Shown: positions 17,904 through 25,724, counted from the stretch's first letter. The stretch is DNA of 56,145 nucleotides from UBA2357 sp041678045 (GCA_041678045.1 JBAYOV010000024.1:1-56145); one strand, 5' to 3'. Numbers and translations are program-made. Notes: a model not told the origin generated them from the sequence alone.

Positions 17904-17943
17904 CGCAAAAAACCCTGCAGCCTCTTGTGGAAAGAAATTTATG

Positions 17944-18588
17944 TCAACGACTTACTTTCGCCAAATCAAAATTAAATACAGCATCTTTATAACAACTGAA
18001 AGTTCTCTCTTTCAAGGCAACCCACTCATCCATTGATACAAATTCGCCAAACCTAGACCAATATGGATTACTTTTATATGAAATAAAATCATCGGGATAC
18101 AAAAACCCTGAAAACTTCATTGGCCCACGGCAATCAATATCTTCAAACAAATCAGCCTTATCTAATATTAACCTACACCTTTCCCTGACATCAACCCAAA
18201 ACCCCCCGAAAACAAAACCATACACAGATGTATTAAACTGAATATCCTCAAAGAAATCACCAATAAAATCATCAGCAAACAACTTCTCTCTAAATAAATT
18301 CAATTCATCGTAAAAATCATGAACCCCGTACAAATCCTCAATCAAGAGCATAAAACCCTCCGAATAGAGAAACCCTGAAACAAATAACTGATATATTGGA
18401 TTTATCACATCAGGATTGTAGTCGCTATCCAAATCAACAACATTAAAATGCCTTTCTTTTTCCACCGAATTAAAATCTTTAACATAAAATCTATCAAGCT
18501 GAAATTCCCACGATTTTAGGCAAAAATTAAACAAATAATAATTTTCATACTTAATGTAATCAGCATCATCTCTAGGAAGAATAATCAC
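17944..18588 (-). CDS. Islet gene A: acidic hypothetical, possible immunity protein
   Basis: About 214 residues, AT-rich and unlike its neighbours in base and codon use. No domain is recognisable with confidence. The protein is soluble, acidic and very rich in Phe/Tyr/Trp (YLFNFCLKSWEFQLDRFYV, YGFVFGGFWVDVRER), a composition common in immunity proteins of polymorphic toxin systems. I chose a GTG start because GAGGTGA lies 5 bases upstream. The open frame continues in-frame through repeat copy 2 to 18696 with only a TTG at 18618 as another start, so an N-terminal extension encoded by the repeat is possible. No toxin gene is adjacent. Confidence 0.65.
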   Translation of the reverse strand: MIILPRDDADYIKYENYYLFNFCLKSWEFQLDRFYVKDFNSVEKERHFNVVDLDSDYNPDVINPIYQLFVSGFLYSEGFMLLIEDLYGVHDFYDELNLFREKLFADDFIGDFFEDIQFNTSVYGFVFGGFWVDVRERCRLILDKADLFEDIDCRGPMKFSGFLYPDDFISYKSNPYWSRFGEFVSMDEWVALKERTFSCYKDAVFNFDLAKVSR

Positions 18589-18606
18589 TGGCTTCACCTC
18601 ATTAAT

Positions 18607-18700
18607 CCGTTGCCACAAAGTTTCATCACATAAAGCAGCCTTCAGCCCTTGCGTGGCTTCTTCAGGAAAAACGTAGGAAAACTTCCTGTGAACGGCTTAC
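18607..18700 (-). repeat. ~100-bp islet repeat, copy 2
   Basis: Second copy, between the two islet genes: 6 to 10 bases after the stop of gene B and just upstream of gene A. Relative to copies 1 and 3 it lacks 5-6 bases in the middle. The terminal TGG-TAA of the other copies is TGG-CAA here, which leaves its reading frame open into gene A. It shares AGAAT beyond its outer end with copy 3. Confidence 0.85.
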
Positions 18701-18710
18701 AGAATGAACT

Positions 18711-19466
18711 TCAATTTCTTTCAATTTCGCCGAAAAGCGACCCCCACCGACCAGACGCCTGCACTGACCAACTTGCAATTTCCGCTTCGTCAAAGAGCAA
18801 CGGCACGCAAGTATCACCCCAGTCGCCATCGAAGAAATAGATATGCCCCATCGAGGCATCTCTATCATTAACAACCTGATAATCATGCAAATATAGGTGC
18901 ACCAGCAAATGCGCAAAAGACTTTACGCGAACACCGCCCCGATGAGGCGAGCACCAGTAGGCTTGATACTCACAATCGCGAGAGCGCTCGTTAGCAATAA
19001 GACTAATAAATACACTGTCGCGCTCCTCCCCGACAATCAACAAGTCTTCAACATCTCGACCACCAGGCCCCAAATCATCCTGCCCTCTGTTGTACATATA
19101 ATAAAGACCGTCTTCAAGATCGAAATTCTCCGAATCGCTCTTTAATACAGAATAGTGATTCAAATCTCTTGATTTAAGCATCTGATAGCTTTTAACATTC
19201 AGAAACCTTCTCTCACCATCAAGCTCGTACAAACTCATCCAACCAATACTTGATACATTTTTCCAAAAATTTCTCAGTGACGTCGGCAACCTTTCAAAAT
19301 CAATTGGTTCATAAACATCTGAATACCTTTCAATCCATGGAATTCTCTCTTTTTCTGCATACCTAGCTGTTTGGTCCACCCAACATTCTAGGAACTCTTT
19401 CATTCTCAACCCATCTGGATCGTCATATCCGGATGAGGCATCACTATACTTAGTCACAAGCCGCAT
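18711..19466 (-). CDS. Islet gene B: SMI1/KNR4 (SUKH)-like immunity protein
   Basis: 251 residues, AT-rich. The layout resembles SUKH-superfamily immunity proteins: RLPTSLRNFWKNVSSIGW, then LLIVGEERDSVFISLI, then a strand with YWCSPHRGGVRVKSFAHLL followed by hydrophobic VHLYL. These match the family's LP..fw/y, 'ig..g..v.l' and 'sF..ll' pattern, judged by eye. SUKH proteins neutralise secreted nuclease or other toxins delivered by contact-dependent or type VI systems. The start is an ATG with TTGGAGAG 4 bases before it; a TTG at 19541 would add 25 residues. No cognate toxin gene is in the window, so it would be an orphan immunity gene. Confidence 0.65.
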   Translation of the reverse strand: MRLVTKYSDASSGYDDPDGLRMKEFLECWVDQTARYAEKERIPWIERYSDVYEPIDFERLPTSLRNFWKNVSSIGWMSLYELDGERRFLNVKSYQMLKSRDLNHYSVLKSDSENFDLEDGLYYMYNRGQDDLGPGGRDVEDLLIVGEERDSVFISLIANERSRDCEYQAYWCSPHRGGVRVKSFAHLLVHLYLHDYQVVNDRDASMGHIYFFDGDWGDTCVPLLFDEAEIASWSVQASGRWGSLFGEIERN

Positions 19467-19558
19467 ATGTCTCTCCAAAACCTGAATCTCCCGATTGGAC
19501 TCAGCATCGCACCCAATCAAAAAATCACAATAAAAACCCAAGAAAAATATCTATATAA

Positions 19559-19660
19559 GCTGTTACCACAAAGTCTCCTGACATAAGATAGACTCCGGCC
19601 CCTGTGTGGCGGGAGTTTCTTCAGGAAAAACGTAGGAAAACTTCTTGTGAACGGCTTAAC
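19559..19660 (-). repeat. ~100-bp islet repeat, copy 3
   Basis: Third copy, at the ruvB-side border of the islet. It has the clearest terminal complementarity: GCTGTT-(AC)-CACAA on one end against TTGTG-AACGGC on the other. The minus-strand frame closes with TGG TAA, as in copy 1. AGAAT follows its outer end, as in copy 2. Confidence 0.85.
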
Positions 19661-19668
19661 AGAATATG

Positions 19669-19703
19669 AAAAACGATTTTAATATTATGCCTAAATCGTT
19701 TTT
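19669..19703. repeat. 11-bp perfect inverted repeat, terminator-like
   Basis: AAAAACGATTT (19669-19679) is inverted as AAATCGTTTTT (19693-19703) with a 13-base AT loop. The plus strand ends in a T-run. It lies just outside repeat copy 3 and marks the islet edge; it could act as a weak bidirectional terminator. Confidence 0.5.
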
Positions 19704-19881
19704 TAATGACAAAGAATTTTCTTGTCACGCTGCGCCCAAGCAGGAGGTGGCGTGCCGTTTGCGCCCCTTCGCACGCCCTCCCCCATACTCTCCGGGCGCA
19801 TTTGCGCTCCCGTTGCGGCACAATGTCGGCACAGCCGTTGCGCCCCAGCGCTCACACTCGCACACACGCCCGATCACACCC

Positions 19882-20943
19882 ATGGCCATTGAAACCGACA
19901 AACTGCAGGCCGGTAGCCCCCGGCTGATTTCTGCGACGCCTGCCGACCGCCAGGAAGACGCCATCGAACGCGCCCTGCGCCCCAAGCGCCTGTCCGAATA
20001 CGTGGGACAGGCGAAAGTGCGCGAACAGCTGGAAATCTTCATTCAGGCTGCACGCGGTCGGAGCGAGGCGCTCGATCATGTGCTGCTGTTCGGCCCCCCC
20101 GGGCTGGGCAAGACCACGCTGGCGCACATCGTGGCCGCCGAAATGGGGGTGAATCTGCGCCAGACTTCCGGTCCGGTGCTGGAGCGTGCGGGCGACCTGG
20201 CCGCGCTGCTGACCAATCTTGAGCCGCACGACGTGCTGTTCATCGACGAGATTCACCGCCTTTCGCCAGTGGTGGAGGAAATTCTTTACCCGGCGCTGGA
20301 AGACTTCCAGATCGACATCATGATCGGCGAAGGACCGGCGGCCCGCTCGGTGAAGCTCGATCTGCCGCCGTTCACCCTGGTGGGCGCCACCACGCGCGCC
20401 GGCATGCTCACCAACCCGCTGCGCGACCGCTTCGGGATCGTGTCCCGGCTGGAGTTCTACACGGCCGAAGAGTTGGCTTTCATCGTCGAGCGGTCGGCGC
20501 AGTTGCTCAATGTGCCCATCGATCAGGCCGGAGCCTTCGAGATCGCCCGGCGCTCGCGCGGCACGCCACGCATTGCCAACCGCCTGCTGCGCCGGGTGCG
20601 CGATTATGCCGAAGTGAAGGCCGACCGCCGCATCAGCCCTGAGGTGGCCGACCTTGCGCTGACCATGCTCGATGTAGACCACCTCGGGCTGGACCTGATG
20701 GACCGCAAGCTGCTGGGGGCGATGCTTGAAAAATTCGACGGCGGCCCGGTGGGGCTGGACAATCTGGCAGCGGCCATCGGGGAGTCTTCGGACACGATCG
20801 AAGATGTGCTCGAACCCTATCTGATCCAGCAGGGCTATCTGCAGCGCACCCCGCGTGGCCGGGTGGCGACCTCGGCCATCTGGCAGCACTTCGGACTGGT
20901 GCGCCCTGGCGCGGGTGGCAAGGACCTGTTCTCCGGAAAGTGA
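19882..20943 (+). CDS. ruvB: Holliday junction branch-migration motor RuvB
   Basis: 353 residues, normal length. AAA+ motor: Walker A FGPPGLGKTTLAHIV, Walker B VLFIDEIHRL, sensor 1 VGATTRAGMLTNPLRDRFG (with the arginine finger), and a C-terminal winged-helix (GYLQRTPRGRVATSAIW). The start is the ATG before AIETDKLQAG, which matches the family N-terminus. It is separated from ruvA by yigZ and the islet, so it probably has its own promoter now. Confidence 0.97.
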   Translation: MAIETDKLQAGSPRLISATPADRQEDAIERALRPKRLSEYVGQAKVREQLEIFIQAARGRSEALDHVLLFGPPGLGKTTLAHIVAAEMGVNLRQTSGPVLERAGDLAALLTNLEPHDVLFIDEIHRLSPVVEEILYPALEDFQIDIMIGEGPAARSVKLDLPPFTLVGATTRAGMLTNPLRDRFGIVSRLEFYTAEELAFIVERSAQLLNVPIDQAGAFEIARRSRGTPRIANRLLRRVRDYAEVKADRRISPEVADLALTMLDVDHLGLDLMDRKLLGAMLEKFDGGPVGLDNLAAAIGESSDTIEDVLEPYLIQQGYLQRTPRGRVATSAIWQHFGLVRPGAGGKDLFSGK

Positions 20944-20979
20944 TGCCCGGCACAGGCCGGAGCCCTCACCGCCACAACG

Positions 20980-21390
20980 ATGCGCACCTTTCTCGCCTTC
21001 ACCATGATTCTGTGCCTGCTGGGCGGGGCCTATCTGCTGCAGGGTCCGGCTTTCTTCTGGCCGGACCGCCGGGACCCGTCGCACGGCATCCTGCTGCAGG
21101 GACCGGCCTCGCAGCTGCTCGGCGCGGGGCTGCTGACCGTCGCATTGCTTGGCGCGATGGCCGCCCGACAGGCGAGCAAGGGCAGTGGCCGCGCTGCGCC
21201 GGGCGACTGGCAGCGCCGTTACTTCATGCTCATGGTGCTGGCCCTGGGGCTGATCGGCAGCGCCTTTCTGAACGGGGAGCCCGGCCCGAACCCGGAATCA
21301 CGCCCACCGGAATCACGCCCACCGGAATCACGCCCCCAGCGCACGCACGCGCCCGACGGGCTCAGCGCCCAGCCTGAGCACGACCGATAA
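20980..21390 (+). CDS. Small membrane protein with C-terminal PESRP repeats
   Basis: 136 residues. Three membrane segments: residues 3-20 (FLAFTMILCLLGGAYLL), about 46-62 (LLGAGLLTVALLGAMAA) and about 79-95 (YFMLMVLALGLIGSAFL). The hydrophilic tail holds PESRP three times from a 15-bp tandem repeat. No family is recognised. It follows ruvB by 36 bases and its 3' end overlaps the convergent regulator gene by 29 bases. Confidence 0.65.
   Translation: MRTFLAFTMILCLLGGAYLLQGPAFFWPDRRDPSHGILLQGPASQLLGAGLLTVALLGAMAARQASKGSGRAAPGDWQRRYFMLMVLALGLIGSAFLNGEPGPNPESRPPESRPPESRPQRTHAPDGLSAQPEHDR
21292..21336 (+). repeat. 15-bp tandem repeat, three units
   Basis: CCGGAATCACGCCCA occurs three times in tandem (last base of the third unit changed). 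It is inside the membrane-protein gene and encodes PESRP units, so unit number can vary without frameshift. Confidence 0.85.
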
Positions 21391-21961
21391 GGGGCGCCAG
21401 CGCGGTCCCATCTCCGGCCGAAGGCTCCGGCGGCACAGCCTCTGCCGGCCCAGTGGCCAAGGGCTCGCCCTCGCCTGCCGGCGTCCGGCACAGGCGCTCG
21501 CGGATGCGGTCTGCGGTTTCGAGAAGCTCGGGCAGCTCGCGGGAGTTGAGCAGATGGCCAAAGTGCTCGACGGCGGCCGAAGTGATGAACAAATGCCCGT
21601 TGTAGCGCCGGCTGATCCAGCCCATCTCCACCAGACGGGCAATCTTGCGTCGCACGGTTTCGCGCGGGAAACCGGTCGCCAGCGCAATCGAGTAGGCATT
21701 ACAGGGTTTCAGCGGGCACAGCCCGCTCCGGCCAGACTGGGTCAGCGCATCGTCCGGCACTTCTTCGCCGTCCTCGTCGAAGGCGCCGACGTTGTGCAGT
21801 GCAATTTCGCCCAGCAGCAACGGCAGCATGACATCATGATCGAACTCGTCATACAGCCGCTTCAGGTTGCGAATTTCATGGCGCGCCAGAATGACCGCAA
21901 GCGTGCGCAGCGCACTTCGGGCGTTCCGGGAGGCCTCGGCATCGTGTTGTTTTTTTGACAT
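21362..21961 (-). CDS. Winged-helix transcriptional regulator (unassigned)
   Basis: 199 residues. An N-terminal helical region (RTLAVILARHEIRNLKRLYD, FDHDVMLPLLLGEIAL) is followed by a winged helix: SIALATGFPRETVRRKIARL as helix-turn-helix and MGWISRRYNGHLFIT as the wing. The Pro/Ala-rich C-terminal tail overlaps the 3' end of the membrane-protein gene. This looks like a conserved proteobacterial regulator of the MarR/ArsR-like fold group. Target and ligand are unknown. Confidence 0.7.
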   Translation of the reverse strand: MSKKQHDAEASRNARSALRTLAVILARHEIRNLKRLYDEFDHDVMLPLLLGEIALHNVGAFDEDGEEVPDDALTQSGRSGLCPLKPCNAYSIALATGFPRETVRRKIARLVEMGWISRRYNGHLFITSAAVEHFGHLLNSRELPELLETADRIRERLCRTPAGEGEPLATGPAEAVPPEPSAGDGTALAPLIGRAQAGR

Positions 21962-22127
21962 CGACTCTCTGTCCGGGCGGATCCAGCAAGCGCGTTTCCG
22001 GCGCCGGACAAGGCCCCGGAAACGCCTCGTCTGAGGTGTTATTCACCGAAGCTTACCCGATTGTTTCCGCTGCTTCGCCTTTGCGCTACCCGTTTTGGGG
22101 CGTCATTTGTCATATCAGGACGAGGGC

Positions 22128-22178
22128 ATGCAACCGGCCTATAACCAACCGGATAGGCAGCCGGAGAGGCAACCGGAT
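22128..22178. repeat. 12-bp degenerate direct repeats
   Basis: Three tandem 12-mers (AACCAACCGGAT, AGGCAGCCGGAG, AGGCAACCGGAT) and one displaced related copy (ATGCAACCGGCC) lie between the winged-helix gene and xerC. The period fits one turn of DNA plus about 1.5 bases. They may bind a regulator or be simple slippage products. Confidence 0.55.
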
Positions 22179-22210
22179 TTCCGGCACATTTTCGGCATAT
22201 TCCCGGTGAA

Positions 22211-23155
22211 TCAGGGCTTGCGCGCGCGCGGATGGGCGCGGTCGTACACGCTCGCCAGGTGCTGGAAATCGAGATGGGTATAAATCTGCGTGCTGCGGAT
22301 GCTGTCGTGCCCCAGCAATTCCTGCACGGCCCGGAGGTCGCCACTGGACTGCAGCACATGGCTGGCAAAGCTGTGCCGCAGCATGTGAGGATGCACATGC
22401 ACGCCAAGCCCCGACTGCCTGGCCCACTGCGCCAGACGGTTGCGAATGGCCGACGGGCCGAGCGGGGTCCCGGTGCGCGACAGGAACAGCGCCTCGGTGG
22501 GCTCGCGCACGAACTGGCTGCGCTGCGCCAGCCAGGCCTGCAAGGCCGCCAGGGCCGGTGCGCCCACCGGCACGCTGCGCGCCTTGCCGCGCTTGCCGTG
22601 CACCGTGACCATTCCTTCGGAAAAATCGACATCGCCGCCTGCACGCAGGCCGGCCAGCTCGGACAAGCGCAGGCCCGAGGAGTAGAACAGCTCGAACATG
22701 GCCCGGTCACGCACGCTGAGCGCGGATTCTTGCTCGCTCTCGAGCAAGGCCTGTGCCTGGTCCGGAGACAGGGCCCGGGGCAGACGGGACCCCCCTTTGG
22801 GCGGACGCACCCCGTCGACCGGATTGCCGGGCAGTGCGTGGTGACGGACTTGCCAGCGGTAGTAACCCCGCCAGCACGACAACACCCGGGCAATCGACCG
22901 GGGCCCCAGCCCCGCACCATGCATCCGCGCCACCATGCGCCGGAAGTCTGCGGTGCACAACGCCTCCAGCGGGCGGTCTTCACTGAGCGACAGCAGCCGC
23001 ACAAAATCCTTACGGTAGGCGTCCAGCGTGCTTGCCGCCACCCGGCGCTGAGTGGCGAGATAGGTCAGATAGGCATCGAGCAGCGGCGGCCAGGCCTGCG
23101 GGTCTGCAATGGGCTGGTCAGGCAGCGCCGCCCCCCCTGATGTGACACCGGACAT
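22211..23155 (-). CDS. xerC: Tyrosine recombinase XerC
   Basis: 314 residues. With XerD it resolves chromosome dimers at dif. N-terminal SAM-like core-binding domain (LLDAYLTYLATQRRVAASTL), then the catalytic domain with Arg in SSGLRLSELAGL, HMLRHSFASHVL (HxxR), and LGHDSIRSTQIYTHLD with the nucleophilic Tyr. The start is ATG, 7 bases after the DUF484 stop. The dapF-DUF484-xerC order is the classical housekeeping arrangement, so it is not a mobile-element integrase. Confidence 0.95.
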   Translation of the reverse strand: MSGVTSGGAALPDQPIADPQAWPPLLDAYLTYLATQRRVAASTLDAYRKDFVRLLSLSEDRPLEALCTADFRRMVARMHGAGLGPRSIARVLSCWRGYYRWQVRHHALPGNPVDGVRPPKGGSRLPRALSPDQAQALLESEQESALSVRDRAMFELFYSSGLRLSELAGLRAGGDVDFSEGMVTVHGKRGKARSVPVGAPALAALQAWLAQRSQFVREPTEALFLSRTGTPLGPSAIRNRLAQWARQSGLGVHVHPHMLRHSFASHVLQSSGDLRAVQELLGHDSIRSTQIYTHLDFQHLASVYDRAHPRARKP

Positions 23156-23162
23156 ACTGCGC

Positions 23163-23813
23163 TCAGCCAAGCTCGCGGCGCAGCGCGGCGGCGCACAAAT
23201 CGCCAATCCATGAGAGGTACAGGGTGCCCATGCCACTGTAAAAACGCTCTGCTTCCTCGCTGCCCAGGGCCAGCAGACCGAAGGCATTCACATCGCGCCA
23301 CAGCGGCATCAGCGCCACCGAGCGGATATGGGGCGCGGCTTCTCCAAACCAGCCCACGATCTCGATGTTGCCCGGCGCCCCGCAGTAAGGGTGGCGCAGG
23401 TCGCCGCAGAAGAAGCGCACATCGTCGCTCACCGGCTTGAAGTCGTCGCCCTCATGGCGGACCGGCGTGTTCCAGATGCGCAAGGCCACATGCGGCACCC
23501 GGAAATCCTCGATCAGGCTTTGAAACAAGACATAGCGCAGCGCCTGAAAGCTGTCTGCCTCGATCAGCGCCACACTGAGACGGTGCACCTTGGCGCCGAT
23601 CTCATCGTTTTCTTCGCCGAAACGGATCAGTTCGCCAAGCTTGCGCTCGAGCTGGCCGATCTTGTCGCGAAGCGCGTGCAGTTGCCGCTCGGCCAGCGTG
23701 ATGGCCTGCCCACCATGCGGGTGCGGCACGGTGATCTGCGAGAACAGCTCGCCATGTTCGGACAGGAAATCGGGGTGCTCCTTCAGGTAGCGTGCTACAT
23801 CGTCGGCATTCAT
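23163..23813 (-). CDS. DUF484 family protein (GAF-like)
   Basis: 216 residues. N-terminal DVARYLKEHPDFLSEHGEL is the hallmark of the family, followed by a coiled coil (QLHALRDKIGQLERKLGELI) and a GAF-like domain (RSVALMPLWRDVNAFGLLAL). Function unknown; it is conserved between dapF and xerC in gamma- and betaproteobacteria, as here. Confidence 0.92.
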   Translation of the reverse strand: MNADDVARYLKEHPDFLSEHGELFSQITVPHPHGGQAITLAERQLHALRDKIGQLERKLGELIRFGEENDEIGAKVHRLSVALIEADSFQALRYVLFQSLIEDFRVPHVALRIWNTPVRHEGDDFKPVSDDVRFFCGDLRHPYCGAPGNIEIVGWFGEAAPHIRSVALMPLWRDVNAFGLLALGSEEAERFYSGMGTLYLSWIGDLCAAALRRELG

Positions 23814-23887
23814 CGTTTCTGTGTTCCTGTGATCGCGCCTGCGCGCGTGGTCTGGAAGGGGAGGCGCAGCATCGTGCGGCCGGGGAA

Positions 23888-24748
23888 TCAGGCCTCCGGC
23901 AGCGGGGGATCGTCAGGCAACCGCATTTCGCCTTCGAACACGGTCACCGCCGGCCCCGTCATGCGCACCGGCGTGCCCGGCCCCTGCCAGGCAATGTCCA
24001 GTTCGCCGCCCCGGGTGAGGACCTGCACCGGCGACACCAGCAACTCGCGCAGGATGCCGGCCACCACGGCCGCACAGGCGCCCGTACCGCAGGCCAGGGT
24101 TTCGCCCGCGCCGCGCTCGTGCACCCGCAGGCGGATGCGGTGGGGTGACACCACCTCCATGAAGCCGGCGTTGACCCGCTCGGGAAAGCGCGCATGCTGC
24201 TCGATCATCGGTCCGGTGAGCGCCACCGGGGCCGACTCCACGCTGGCCACCACCTGCACTGCATGGGGGTTACCCATCGAGACGGCCGTGATCGCGATGC
24301 GCGCACCATCGGGCAGTTCCAGCGGCTGCACCACTGCGGCCGAGTCGGAGACGAACGGAATGCGTGCAGGCTCAAGCACCGGCACCCCCATATCGACCGT
24401 CACCATGCCGTCGTCCTCAAGACGCGGGGTAATCAGGCCGGCACGGGTTTCCACGCGAATCTCGCGCTTGGTGGTGAGTGCATGATCATGGACGAAGCGC
24501 ACAAAGCAGCGCGCACCATTGCCGCACTGCTGCACTTCGCCCCCATCGGCGTTGAAGATGCGATAGCGGAAGTCGACACCTTCGGTCTGCGCGGCCTCGA
24601 CCACCAGCACCTGGTCGCAGCCCACGCCAAAGTGGCGATCCGCGAGGAAGCGGACCTGCCCTGCCGAGAGGCTCACCGGCTGGTTGATCGCATCGATCAC
24701 GACAAAGTCATTACCCAGGCCATGCATCTTGGTGAAGTGCAGTTTCAT
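23888..24748 (-). CDS. dapF: Diaminopimelate epimerase
   Basis: 286 residues. Converts LL- to meso-diaminopimelate for lysine and peptidoglycan. Both catalytic cysteines are visible: the one in QQCGNGARCF and the one in ETLACGTGACAA. The N-terminal KMHGLGNDFVVID is the family start; I chose the ATG just before it (KLHFTK), dropping a 67-codon upstream extension that crosses into the intergenic region. DUF484 and xerC follow. Confidence 0.97.
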   Translation of the reverse strand: MKLHFTKMHGLGNDFVVIDAINQPVSLSAGQVRFLADRHFGVGCDQVLVVEAAQTEGVDFRYRIFNADGGEVQQCGNGARCFVRFVHDHALTTKREIRVETRAGLITPRLEDDGMVTVDMGVPVLEPARIPFVSDSAAVVQPLELPDGARIAITAVSMGNPHAVQVVASVESAPVALTGPMIEQHARFPERVNAGFMEVVSPHRIRLRVHERGAGETLACGTGACAAVVAGILRELLVSPVQVLTRGGELDIAWQGPGTPVRMTGPAVTVFEGEMRLPDDPPLPEA

Positions 24749-24848
24749 CGGCGCAAGCCACTCCATGCGGTTGTTACGGAACAGTTCAAGGAATGGGATT
24801 CTCCCCCAGCCTCCGCCCCCCGTCCAGCCGGACGGTTTGCGGCAAGGC

Positions 24849-25724
24849 TCAATAGGGACGCGGCTCGCCTTCGGGGCGAGTCTTGAAACGGCGATGCACC
24901 CAGTAATACTGTTCGGGCATGGTACGCACGACGGACTCCAGCCAGGCATTCATGCGCCGCGTGTCGGCTTCGACATCGGCGGTTGGAAAGTCGCCCCAGG
25001 CGTCCTGCAGTTCGACCACATAGCCCTGACGATCGGGCAACAGCCGGCTCACACAGGGCACCACCACGGCACCGGCCAGCCGCGACAGGCGTGACAGGCC
25101 CGTGATGGTGGCCGCCGGCACGCCGAAAAACGGCACGAAGATCGAATCCTTGCGCCCGTAATCCATGTCGGGGAGATAGTAGAACACGCGGCCGGCCTTC
25201 ATGGCCCGCACCGTGCTGCGTACGCCCTCGTCGCGCGCCAGCAGCATCTGGTCGCCAAAACGGCTGCGGCCGTGCCGCAGCCAATGATCGAAGACTGCGT
25301 TTTTCTGACGCGAATAAATGCTCACGCTGTTGAACTCCAGGGCCATGCGCGTACCGCCCACGTCCAGCCCTACAAAGTGCGGCGCCAGCAACACCACCGG
25401 CCGGCCAGCGTCCACCAGACTGCGCAGCCGCTCCAGCCCCTCGATCCGCACAATGCTCCGCAGCCGCTCGGGCGTGGCCCACCAGGCCAGGCTGCGATCC
25501 AGCAGGCTGCGCCCCAGTACGGCAAAATGCGCCCGTGCCAGACGGTGTCGCGCAGCCTCATCCAGCTCGGGAAAGCACAGCCGCAGATTGACCTCCACCA
25601 CATGCCGGCGCCTGCGTGCCAGCCGGTACAGCAGCCCTCCCAGCCCTTCGCCGAGACGGGCCAGCCAGGCAAACGGCAACCCATGCAGCAACCACAGCAC
25701 CGCCACCAGCACACGGCTCATCAT
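24849..25724 (-). CDS. LpxL/HtrB-type lipid A acyltransferase (second of pair)
   Basis: 291 residues. One N-terminal membrane helix (VLVAVLWLLHGLPFAWLA) and the acyltransferase core with the HX4D catalytic motif in LLAPHFVGLDVGG, then YLPDMDYGRKDSIFVPFFG and PEQYYWVHRRFKTRP at the C-terminus. It adds a secondary acyl chain to lipid A at the inner membrane. The start ATG overlaps the stop of the upstream paralogue and has GGAGG 7 bases before it. Whether it corresponds to LpxL or LpxM cannot be told. Confidence 0.88.
   Translation of the reverse strand: MMSRVLVAVLWLLHGLPFAWLARLGEGLGGLLYRLARRRRHVVEVNLRLCFPELDEAARHRLARAHFAVLGRSLLDRSLAWWATPERLRSIVRIEGLERLRSLVDAGRPVVLLAPHFVGLDVGGTRMALEFNSVSIYSRQKNAVFDHWLRHGRSRFGDQMLLARDEGVRSTVRAMKAGRVFYYLPDMDYGRKDSIFVPFFGVPAATITGLSRLSRLAGAVVVPCVSRLLPDRQGYVVELQDAWGDFPTADVEADTRRMNAWLESVVRTMPEQYYWVHRRFKTRPEGEPRPY

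Larger units (their letters stand above)
19467..19881. other. Non-coding gap upstream of ruvB
   Basis: This stretch holds repeat copy 3, an 11-bp inverted repeat and the transition back to GC-rich sequence at about 19730. No convincing gene is present: the in-frame extension of ruvB upstream of its ATG lacks a suitable start. The ruvB promoter must lie here if ruvB is no longer read from ruvA. Confidence 0.5.

Noticed and set aside
17805..19660. Integron attC sites for the three islet repeats
   Set aside because: The terminal boxes carry GTT on the 5' side and AAC on the 3' side on either strand, the reverse of RYYYAAC...GTTRRRY, and no integrase is present.
17805..19660. CRISPR array
   Set aside because: Three ~100-bp repeats spaced by 700-850 bases of coding sequence are far outside CRISPR dimensions; there are no cas genes.
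22211..23155. XerC as the recombinase of the islet
   Set aside because: It sits in the conserved dapF-DUF484-xerC housekeeping order, so proximity to the islet is probably chance.
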